Shown piece after piece: positions 1 to 4,263 of a stretch of 6,864 bases of DNA. The DNA is from an uncultured Pelosinus sp. (lineage in GTDB: Bacteria > Bacillota > Negativicutes > UMGS1260). Location: positions 1 to 6,864 of the forward strand of contig URQW01000127.1 of the NCBI GenBank assembly GCA_900550105.1, written 5' to 3'. The position numbers and the translations under genes are program-made. Below the pieces are notes generated by a model that was not told the DNA's origin, did not search any database, and saw only the letters and a list, made by a program, of their open reading frames with translations. The first letter of the stretch is position 1, and each line of letters opens with the position of its first letter.

Positions 1-26
1 GGGTGTATCCCGAATTCTGTGTAAAC
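1..26 (+). repeat. Left terminal inverted repeat of the IS256-family element
   Basis: Compared with the reverse complement of 1461-1486, 19 of 26 positions agree. The inner block GTGTAAAC is identical, as are CCC at positions 9-11 and AATT at positions 13-16. The outer 7 bases are less conserved. This is the downstream end relative to the transposase. Confidence 0.85.
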
Positions 27-64
27 TCCAAAATGCAAGTATAGAATAGAGCAAAAAATTATTG

Positions 65-91
65 GGCGGCAGCGGTTTATCCGGTGCCGCC
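65..91 (-). terminator. Terminator-like hairpin downstream of the transposase
   Basis: GGCGGCA (65-71) pairs perfectly with TGCCGCC (85-91). An inner CGG/CCG stem (73-75 with 81-83) closes a TTTAT loop. In the direction of transposase transcription the stem is followed, after five bases, by six T residues (complement of 53-58). This fits an intrinsic terminator ending transposase mRNA before the left repeat. The gap before the T run makes it slightly atypical. Confidence 0.55.
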
Positions 92-102
92 TTAGCTACA
101 AC

Positions 103-181
103 ATAACGCCGACTGGTGACGAATGTCAAGGGCGGCAACGCCGTTCATTTCACCCTTGACGTCCGAAACCGGCGGTGTTAT
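103..181. repeat. Long imperfect inverted repeat at the transposase 3' end
   Basis: GTCAAGGG (125-132) pairs perfectly with CCCTTGAC (153-160). Outside it, ATAAC (103-107) can pair with GTTAT (177-181), and GCCG-rich arms can pair between them. The outer arm overlaps the transposase stop codon (178-180). Together with the hairpin at 65-91, almost the whole non-coding tail of the element can fold. The likely role is 3'-end protection or blocking read-through transcription entering the element from the left; this role is inferred. Confidence 0.45.
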
Positions 182-1416
182 TCAGGAATCCGGTCGGCAA
201 AAAACAGAGCCATCTGAGCATGAATTAGGCTCCAGTCCTGCCGTCTTCCCGTCCATTTTTTCGTAATATCTATCATTGCCAGATATAGCATTTTAAAAAG
301 ACTGTCATCTGTGGGAAATACAGTTTTGGATTTTGTTACTTTCCGCAGTTGTCGATTGAACCCCTCAATGGCATTTGTGGTATAAATTAATCGACGCACC
401 TCCTGCGGATATTTAAAATAGGTACTGAGATTAACCCAGTTTTCTCGCCATGATTTTGAAATTTTGGGGTATTTTTTATCCCAGTGCTGCGCAAAAAGAT
501 CCAGAGCATCTAGTGCCGATGATTCATCAATCGCCGAATAGACGTTTTTCAGATCGGCCATTAGTGCTTTCAAATCCTTATAGGAGACATATTTGCTCGA
601 ATTACGCAATTGGTGAATGATACAATTCTGTATTTGCGTTTTCGGATAAACGGTTTCAATTGCTGAGGAAAAGCCTGTCAGATTGTCGGTACAAGCTATG
701 AAAATATCCTCAACACCCCGATTCTTTAGTCCATTAAGCACGGTTGCCCAAAACTTGGCGCTCTCATTTTCGCCAATCCACATTCCAAGAACGTCCTTTT
801 TCCCATCTAAATCCACGCCAATCGCGATGTATACGGCCTTTTTCATGATTTGGCCCTCGCTACGGACATGGTAGTGAATGGCATCAAGAAAAACAACTGC
901 GTAAATACTTTCTAGCGGCCTTTGCTGCCATTCTTTCGCGATCGGAAGAATCTTGTCAGTAATGCGACTCACCGTACTACTTGATATTTCTAGGCCATAA
1001 ATATCCTGTATATGTGACTCAATGTCGCTAGTAGTCATCCCTTTGGCATACATAGACAAGATTTTTTCCTCAATATCCTCGCTTACACTAGTCTGATTCT
1101 TTTTTAGTATTTGAGGCTCAAATTCGCCTTTACGATCACGGGGGATGGCAATGTCTACATCTCCAAAACTAGTGCGCAATGTTTTTGCACTGTGACCATT
1201 ACGGCTGTTTTCTGTGCTCTTATTCCGGTAGTCGTACTTGCTGTAGCCCAATTCATCTTCTAGCTCCGATTCAAGACCATTTTCCATAAATTCAGCAATC
1301 GTTTCTTTAAACAAATTCTGAATGTCATCCATGCTGTCAATGTTACTCAATTGCAGCAACTCGCGGATTTTTAACCGCCGTTCTTTTTCCTCTGGGGTCT
1401 GATTTTTCCTTGTCAT
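178..1416 (-). CDS. IS256-family (Transposase_mut) DDE transposase
   Basis: This 412-residue transposase cuts and joins the ends of the surrounding element in the nucleus-free cytoplasm on DNA. The catalytic triad is visible: Asp178 in FLDAIHYHVR, Asp244 in ACTDNLTGF and Glu351 in YTTNAIEGFNRQLR. The family C-x2-H signature (Cys265, His268, in NCIIHQLRNS) lies between the second Asp and the Glu. The N-terminal 160 residues are the charged DNA-binding part typical of the family (SRNGHSAKTLRT, DVDIAIPRDRKGEFEPQI). The length is normal and there is no interruption. The frame is open back to an ATG at 1488, but that ATG spans the element's edge and has no ribosome site. The ATG at 1416 has GGAGGT (1423-1428) six bases upstream and starts MTRKNQTPEEKERR, so it was chosen. 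It is expressed leftwards from a promoter in the right end of the element. Confidence 0.93.
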   Translation of the reverse strand: MTRKNQTPEEKERRLKIRELLQLSNIDSMDDIQNLFKETIAEFMENGLESELEDELGYSKYDYRNKSTENSRNGHSAKTLRTSFGDVDIAIPRDRKGEFEPQILKKNQTSVSEDIEEKILSMYAKGMTTSDIESHIQDIYGLEISSSTVSRITDKILPIAKEWQQRPLESIYAVVFLDAIHYHVRSEGQIMKKAVYIAIGVDLDGKKDVLGMWIGENESAKFWATVLNGLKNRGVEDIFIACTDNLTGFSSAIETVYPKTQIQNCIIHQLRNSSKYVSYKDLKALMADLKNVYSAIDESSALDALDLFAQHWDKKYPKISKSWRENWVNLSTYFKYPQEVRRLIYTTNAIEGFNRQLRKVTKSKTVFPTDDSLFKMLYLAMIDITKKWTGRRQDWSLIHAQMALFFADRIPE

Positions 1417-1420
1417 AAAG

Positions 1421-1464
1421 AAACCTCCATTCGGTGCTTCTAGTCTACACCACAATGGAGGTTT
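1421..1464 (-). promoter_or_regulatory. Inverted repeat that would hide the transposase ribosome site
   Basis: The minus strand reads AAACCTCCATT (1464 to 1454), a 22-base loop, then AATGGAGGTTT (1431 to 1421). The two arms are perfectly complementary over 11 bp, and GGTG (1451-1448) can pair with CACC (1436-1433) inside the loop. The 3' arm contains the GGAGGT Shine-Dalgarno of the transposase. A transcript entering from outside the element would therefore fold the ribosome site away. A transcript starting at the internal promoter (about 1435) would lack the 5' arm. The pairing is direct observation; the regulatory role is inferred by analogy with IS10 and IS50. Confidence 0.7.
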
Positions 1465-1470
1465 ACACAA
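1442..1470 (-). promoter_or_regulatory. Probable transposase promoter
   Basis: On the minus strand, TTGTGT (1470-1465, inside the terminal repeat) is separated by exactly 17 bases from TAGACT (1447-1442). The -10 matches 4 of 6 and the -35 only 3 of 6 of the consensus, so it would be weak, as expected for a transposase. Transcription would begin near 1435, leaving a short leader with the GGAGGT ribosome site. The correct spacing and position support the call, while the poor -35 limits it. Confidence 0.5.
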
Positions 1471-1486
1471 AATTTGGGACGGTCTC
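1461..1486 (-). repeat. Right terminal inverted repeat of the IS256-family element
   Basis: Read inwards on the minus strand it begins GAGACCGTCCC and ends TTGTGTAAAC, pairing with 1-26. It is the transposase-proximal end. Its inner TTGTGT (1465-1470) may also serve as the -35 element of the transposase promoter. Confidence 0.87.
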
Positions 1487-1495
1487 ATATAATTG
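1487..1495. other. Candidate right copy of the IS target-site duplication
   Basis: ATATAATTG directly follows the right terminal repeat. IS256-family elements usually duplicate 8-9 bp, so this stretch should be repeated immediately before position 1. That flank is outside the window, so the duplication is predicted, not seen. Confidence 0.35.
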
Positions 1496-1512
1496 CGTAA
1501 TTTGTTTTCAGG

Positions 1513-1537
1513 GGGTGTGTGAAAAATTCTCTGTATC
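1513..1537 (+). repeat. Probable left terminal repeat of the decayed element
   Basis: Aligned without gaps to the left repeat of the intact IS (1-25), it matches at 17 of 25 positions: the first six bases, then AATTCT and TGTA in register. It lies about 80 bases past the broken transposase stop, a sensible position for the left terminus of such an element. It could be chance, since it was found by looking for it. Confidence 0.5.
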
Positions 1538-1577
1538 TTTGATCTTATATGATAAATTTTAAAATTAATAGGTTGCT

Positions 1578-1610
1578 AGGAAAACAGGTAGTTGCTTGTT
1601 TTCCTTTTTT
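1578..1610 (+). terminator. Intrinsic terminator, plus strand
   Basis: AGGAAAACA (1578-1586) and TGTTTTCCT (1597-1605) form a perfect 9-bp stem with a 10-base loop. They are followed directly by five more T residues (1606-1610). It would stop rightward transcription. It sits inside the decayed element if the repeat at 1513 is real, where it would stop flanking transcription from entering antisense to the transposase. Otherwise it may be the terminator of a rightward gene that now lies left of the window and was separated by the IS insertion. Confidence 0.7.
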
Positions 1611-1618
1611 GTAATTCT

Positions 1619-2174
1619 TTATTCTATATGGCCTTCATACATAATTGATAACTCGCTATAGATTTTCCCTGGCTGTGGATTGGCGTGCTCCATTTTTCGT
1701 GGCTTCAAAAGTTGCCCGATAGAGAGTTGTTAAAAAAGCTGTATCACTAGGAAATACGCTTCGTTTGCGATTTGATTTTCGATATGTTGTATTTAATCTT
1801 TCGATTGCATTGGTCGTATAAATGACAGTCTGGACATCATGGGGAAACTTGAAAATAGAGCTGATTATATCCCAGTTTTTCAACGCATTTGGATATTTAT
1901 TCTGCCATTTTTGTTGACTCTATCGAGTCGTTCCGATAGCTTCTTTTATCCCACTTGCCTGGCAGCACAAAGCATTAATATGTCGCGTACACCACAATTT
2001 TGTTGTTGTTTAATATACCTAACCAGTATTTTGCACTTTCATTTTTATCGATCTCTATTGTTAAGGCTTCTTGTGACTCTCTTCATTAATACCAATGATC
2101 ATATAGTCTGTCAGTTTTCGAATAATTCCGCTACCTCTGACAGAGTAGTGAATGGCATCCCTATAAAGTACTGG
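1619..2174 (-). pseudogene. Broken IS256-family transposase (5'-truncated, frameshifted)
   Basis: Pieces of a transposase can be read in order along the minus strand. PVLYRDAIHYSVRGSG (2174 downwards) carries the first catalytic Asp. KNESAKYWLGILN follows in another frame, then GVRDILML in a third. GIKEAI leads after an internal deletion to KWQNKYPNALKNWD. An open stretch (1883-1656) contains IYTTNAIERLN with the catalytic Glu and KSNRKRSVFPSD. A further frameshift in an A run near 1697 restores KKWSTPIH and ELSIMYEGHIE up to the stop at 1619-1621. The middle catalytic Asp and the Cys-His segment are gone. Weak, stop-containing similarity may extend to about 2220. It is a dead gene, more like a different IS256-family subgroup than the intact neighbour. 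Confidence 0.88.
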
Positions 2175-2260
2175 CTAAACACTCATTTAATTGTGTTGAA
2201 AATAAGCGTATTTTTTACAAGGTTGATTGAATATAAAGATAATATGTAATTCATTTTTAT

Positions 2261-2289
2261 TTGACTTGTCTTTACTTCTAAAATACAAT
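2261..2289 (+). promoter_or_regulatory. Sigma-A-type promoter of the chemoreceptor-like gene
   Basis: TTGACT (2261-2266) and TACAAT (2284-2289) are separated by exactly 17 bases. Each hexamer matches the vegetative consensus at 5 of 6 positions. Transcription should start near 2296, about 85 bases before the gene start at 2381. It is the best-looking promoter in the window. Confidence 0.8.
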
Positions 2290-2299
2290 AGTGTATGAG

Positions 2300-2344
2300 A
2301 GCGATACAAAAACCATGAAAGAGGATTTTTGTATCGCTATTTTT
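2300..2344 (+). terminator. Terminator-like hairpin in the leader of the chemoreceptor gene
   Basis: AGCGATACAAAAA (2300-2312) and TTTTTGTATCGCT (2326-2338) form a perfect 13-bp stem with a 13-base loop. One A and five T residues follow (2340-2344). It begins only a few bases after the predicted transcription start. It could be an attenuator that stops most transcripts before the gene, or a 5' stem-loop protecting the mRNA. No alternative antiterminator pairing or known riboswitch core was seen. The loop contains GAAAGAGGA, a purine-rich, Shine-Dalgarno-like stretch. Confidence 0.6.
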
Positions 2345-2380
2345 ATTAAAATGGTAAATCAATTTGAGGGGCGAAGCGGG

Positions 2381-3256
2381 ATGAATGAAAGAATCGATCA
2401 AAAAATCGATCAAAAGACAGCGAAGAATTTAGTTGATTTTCTTTTTAATGAAACTGGTGTTGCTGCCGTAATTTGTAATGAAGAAGGTACGATTATAGCA
2501 GCCAAAGATGTCAGCCGAATTGGCAGTGCTCATGCGGGATCAAAGAAAGTTCTTGCAGAAAGAATTCCGTATCGCATTGTAACCGCTGAGGATGAAAAAC
2601 AGTCAGCAGGGGCAAGTAAAATGGGGGTTCATTTTCCAATTATTTATAAAAATGAATGGATTGGCAGTTTTGGTCTGGGCGGTGACCCTGTTTTTACAAA
2701 ACCATTGGCTAAAATTGCGATTGGTGTTATTTGTCGCGAAATTGAGGCTGATTATAATAAAAAATTGTTATTGGAGCAAGCGCAGCAAGTCAATCAGTCC
2801 ATTGCCAATATCGTAGCGATTGTTGAAGAATTGAATGCGTCGCAGGAAGATTTAACGGCTACGATGCAAGATGTAGCGCAACTCTCAGATAAAGCAGCGC
2901 TTCATGTAAACAATACGGATGATTTTTTGGCTACGATTCAACAAATTGCCGGGCAAACGAACTTGCTTGGTTTAAATGCTGCGATCGAAGCGGCTAGGGC
3001 TGGCGAGAATGGTCGCGGCTTTGCCGTAGTAGCGGAAGAAGTTCGTAAACTTTCCGGCCAAAGTCATGAATCGGCCAAAGAGATCAAACAGACGCTTGGC
3101 AACTTGAAAGATTCGGTCAAACAAGTTTTTGACTATACGCAGCAGACCGCAAAAATCACGAAAGAACAGGCGAATGCGACCCAATTAATTACGGAAAAAA
3201 TAATTGACCTCCAAGTAGTGGGAGATAAATTATTGAATATGGCTAAAGCGGAATAA
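2381..3256 (+). CDS. Soluble chemoreceptor-like protein: diacid-recognition domain plus MCP signalling domain
   Basis: This 291-residue cytoplasmic protein probably passes a small-molecule signal to CheA/CheW-type partners. Residues about 12-125 resemble the putative sugar-diacid recognition domain of CdaR-type regulators: GVAAVICNEEGTIIAA, then RIGSAHAGSKKVL, then a GVHFPIIYKNEWIGSFGLGGDP core. Residues about 130-285 are a long coiled coil with the chemoreceptor hairpin tip IAGQTNLLGLNAAIEAARAG and FAVVAEEVRKLS (about 189-225). There is no transmembrane segment or HAMP domain, and the signalling arm is shorter than in classical receptors. The frame is open upstream to a GTG at 2291 and an ATG at 2351, but ATG 2381 has GAGGGG (2366-2371) at a good distance. 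The N-terminus repeats IDQK twice. The ligand is unknown; a carboxylic acid is only suggested by the domain family. Confidence 0.85.
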   Translation: MNERIDQKIDQKTAKNLVDFLFNETGVAAVICNEEGTIIAAKDVSRIGSAHAGSKKVLAERIPYRIVTAEDEKQSAGASKMGVHFPIIYKNEWIGSFGLGGDPVFTKPLAKIAIGVICREIEADYNKKLLLEQAQQVNQSIANIVAIVEELNASQEDLTATMQDVAQLSDKAALHVNNTDDFLATIQQIAGQTNLLGLNAAIEAARAGENGRGFAVVAEEVRKLSGQSHESAKEIKQTLGNLKDSVKQVFDYTQQTAKITKEQANATQLITEKIIDLQVVGDKLLNMAKAE

Positions 3257-3266
3257 GCTTTAGCCA
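3240..3266 (+). repeat. Hairpin across the stop codon of the chemoreceptor gene
   Basis: TGGCTAAAGC (3240-3249) and GCTTTAGCCA (3257-3266) form a perfect 10-bp stem. Its 7-base loop contains the TAA stop (3254-3256). No T run follows, so it is not a standard intrinsic terminator. It may act as a weak 3'-end or mRNA stability structure. Confidence 0.5.
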
Positions 3267-3272
3267 CTGAAT

Positions 3273-3282
3273 CTTTCGAAAG
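3273..3282. promoter_or_regulatory. Small palindrome CTTTCGAAAG upstream of gntR
   Basis: This is a perfect 10-bp palindrome about 60 bases before the gntR start. It shares the core TTTCGAAA with the 26-bp palindrome at 4024-4049 just beyond the same gene. Two copies of one core flanking a regulator suggest a binding site, but a 10-bp palindrome can occur by chance in AT-rich DNA. Confidence 0.3.
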
Positions 3283-3308
3283 TATACAAAATACAAAATA
3301 AAAATCTA

Positions 3309-3337
3309 TTTACAAGATTATGAATTAAATATAATAT
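3309..3337 (+). promoter_or_regulatory. Probable gntR promoter
   Basis: TTTACA (3309-3314) is followed by TATAAT (3330-3335) at 15 bases, or by TAATAT (3332-3337) at 17 bases. Either -10 would start transcription at about 3342-3344, at or just before the ATG at 3345. The -10 is perfect in sequence; the spacing is ambiguous. Confidence 0.5.
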
Positions 3338-3344
3338 TAAATAC

Positions 3345-4004
3345 ATGAGAAAGAACATTCACAATCACATAAAGGATTCATATCGCACTCTGCCAGGCAT
3401 GATTACCCATATTTTACGAGAGCAGATTCTTTCTGGTGAACTCAATGGTGGCGTTCAGTTAAAGCAGGAAGAGTTAGCTGTAAAATTTGGTGTCAGTATG
3501 AGTGCGTTGCGGGAAGCCTTGAAAACGTTAGAGGCGGAAGATCTTGTAAGCTTTTATCCCAATCGCGGTGTTATCGTAAAAGCTTTAACGGCGGAAGAAG
3601 CTCAAGAAATTTTTGATATTCGTCTGTTTTTGGAGCTTGGCGCCTTAGAGTTAGCAATTCCGGAACTGACAGAGGAAGATTTTGCTGAAGCTGCGGCGAT
3701 TCTTAAACAAGCGCAGACGGAAAGTCACACGCAGCAACTGAGTGAGCTAAACTGGCAATTTCACGAAATCTTATATCAGTCGGCAAAACGTCCAACCTTA
3801 TTAAAACTAATTCGTAACATGCATAATAATGTGGAACGATATATGAGGCTCTATTTATCAATCCTTCAGTATCAATCCAGGTCGCAAGAGGAGCATCAAG
3901 CGATGCTGTTAGCCTGCCAGGAAAGAAATATACAGGCGGCGCAGGATATTTTGCGTAAACACATGAAGAATGCTAGTGAGAATTTGATGAAGTATTTAAG
4001 CTAA
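3345..4004 (+). CDS. GntR-family transcription regulator, FadR/FCD subfamily
   Basis: This 219-residue DNA-binding regulator probably controls the peptidase/YjiH/YjiG genes that follow. Residues about 16-80 are the winged helix-turn-helix: ITHILREQILSGEL, QEELAVKFGVSMSALREALK, then LEAEDLVSFYPNRGVIV. Residues about 84-215 are the FCD ligand domain. Candidate metal ligands are Asp91 (DIRLFLELGALELA), His140 (LNWQFHEIL), His184 (EEHQAML) and His206. Such proteins typically bind an organic acid or amino-acid-like effector next to the metal. The start is odd: no Shine-Dalgarno precedes ATG 3345, an in-frame stop lies at 3321, and the likely transcription start is next to the ATG, so the mRNA may be leaderless. 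Met19 is a possible later start but also lacks a good ribosome site and would trim the domain. The effector is unknown. Confidence 0.9.
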   Translation: MRKNIHNHIKDSYRTLPGMITHILREQILSGELNGGVQLKQEELAVKFGVSMSALREALKTLEAEDLVSFYPNRGVIVKALTAEEAQEIFDIRLFLELGALELAIPELTEEDFAEAAAILKQAQTESHTQQLSELNWQFHEILYQSAKRPTLLKLIRNMHNNVERYMRLYLSILQYQSRSQEEHQAMLLACQERNIQAAQDILRKHMKNASENLMKYLS

Positions 4005-4023
4005 ATGATAGTTTATTTTTTTA

Positions 4024-4049
4024 ATATTCGATTTTCGAAAATCGAATAT
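4024..4049. promoter_or_regulatory. Perfect 26-bp palindrome, candidate operator
   Basis: ATATTCGATTTTC (4024-4036) is followed immediately by its exact reverse complement (4037-4049) with no spacer. It lies 20 bases after the gntR stop. No T run follows it on either strand, so it is not a normal terminator. With no loop it would form a poor RNA hairpin, which favours a protein-binding DNA site. Its TTTCGAAA core recurs in the palindrome at 3273-3282 before gntR. Binding by the adjacent GntR protein is inferred only. Other FadR-type operators are shorter and differ in sequence. Confidence 0.5.
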
Positions 4050-4095
4050 AAGATACTGAATATTAAAGAATTTATGACTAAAAGAGTACATAGAG

Positions 4096-4141
4096 GTGCT
4101 TTTTACGAGAAGGCAAAATTACATCGTAAAAGCACTTTTTT
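4096..4141 (+). terminator. Intrinsic terminator after gntR
   Basis: GTGCTTTTTACGA (4096-4108) pairs with TCGTAAAAGCAC (4124-4135) over 12 bp with one bulged T. The loop is 15 bases and six T residues follow (4136-4141). It separates gntR from the peptidase operon, which therefore needs its own promoter between here and 4264. Confidence 0.85.
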
Positions 4142-4184
4142 CGGGAAATAAATAGACTGAAAAAACAAAATGTTCAGTGAAAAA

Positions 4185-4190
4185 TATACT
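4185..4190 (+). promoter_or_regulatory. Possible -10 element for the peptidase operon
   Basis: TATACT matches the -10 consensus at 5 of 6 positions and would start transcription near 4197. The expected -35 position (about 4162-4167) is A-rich and matches poorly, so the promoter may need an activator, or the true promoter may be elsewhere in this AT-rich stretch. Confidence 0.3.
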
Positions 4191-4211
4191 TTTCAAATAC
4201 TTATTATTAGT

Positions 4212-4234
4212 AACTCTTAAATATTTTAAGAGTT
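4212..4234 (+). promoter_or_regulatory. Inverted repeat in the peptidase leader
   Basis: AACTCTTAAA (4212-4221), a TAT centre and TTTAAGAGTT (4225-4234) form a perfect 10-bp inverted repeat ending 18 bases before the AGGAGG ribosome site. It may be an operator downstream of the promoter or an mRNA stem. A run of A, not T, follows, so it is not a terminator. Confidence 0.45.
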
Positions 4235-4263
4235 TTAATAAAAAAACTTTTAGGAGGCATAGC

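Larger units (their letters stand above)
1..1486 (-). mobile_element. IS256-family insertion sequence, apparently complete
   Basis: The element is bounded by 26-bp imperfect inverted repeats (1-26 and 1461-1486, 19 of 26 identical). It holds one intact transposase gene on the minus strand. The right terminus read inwards (GAGACCGTCCC, then TTTTGTGTAAAC) closely resembles the published IS256 end as I recall it, and about 1.5 kb is usual for the family. IS256-family elements make 8-9 bp target duplications. The right-hand copy would be about 1487-1495 (ATATAATTG), but the left copy lies outside the window and cannot be compared. The transposase has all three DDE residues and no frameshift, so the element may be active. 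The window starts at the left terminus, so the left boundary is set by the repeat match and could be off by a base or two. Confidence 0.9.
1513..2174 (-). mobile_element. Decayed second IS256-family element
   Basis: This is an older copy, in the same orientation as the intact element and starting 27 bp beyond its right end. A left-end-like sequence at 1513-1537 (GGGTGTGTG, then AATTCTCTGT) agrees with the left terminal repeat at 1-25 at 17 of 25 positions. It is followed by a broken transposase gene (1619-2174). No matching right terminal repeat could be found between 2174 and 2260, and the region coding the N-terminal 170 or so residues is missing, so the element is truncated at its promoter end and cannot move by itself. 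The right boundary is where recognisable protein similarity stops and is approximate. Confidence 0.65.

Noticed and set aside
683..874. Plus-strand open frame inside the intact transposase
   Set aside because: It is the antisense shadow of the catalytic core region of a clearly real gene.
1417..1488. Longer transposase reading from an ATG at 1488, adding 24 residues
   Set aside because: This ATG spans the edge of the IS, has no ribosome site, and its extension is made from the terminal repeat. The ATG at 1416 has GGAGGT at the right distance.
1516..1560. Possible tiny gene starting GTG after GGGGGTGTG
   Set aside because: It would encode only about 15 residues, and the same bases are better explained as the left terminal repeat of the decayed IS.
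1839..2249. Plus-strand open frame of 136 residues
   Set aside because: It lies antisense to the broken transposase, whose motifs can be read on the other strand throughout. It has no ribosome site and the protein resembles nothing recognised.
2291..2380. Upstream GTG start (2291) or ATG start (2351) for the chemoreceptor-like protein
   Set aside because: The first overlaps the predicted transcription start and the leader hairpin. Neither has a Shine-Dalgarno, while ATG 2381 follows GAGGGG.
2183..2413. Minus-strand open frame of 76 residues across the chemoreceptor promoter
   Set aside because: It overlaps a strong plus-strand promoter, leader hairpin and gene start, has no ribosome site, and its composition looks like non-coding AT-rich DNA.
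4024..4049. Palindrome read as the gntR transcription terminator
   Set aside because: It has no loop spacer and no T run after it, while a convincing terminator lies at 4096-4141.
4177..4263. GTG start adding 29 residues to the M20 peptidase
   Set aside because: The added part is lysine/phenylalanine-rich translation of the AT-rich leader with its inverted repeat. The AGGAGG at 4252-4257 fixes the start at 4264.
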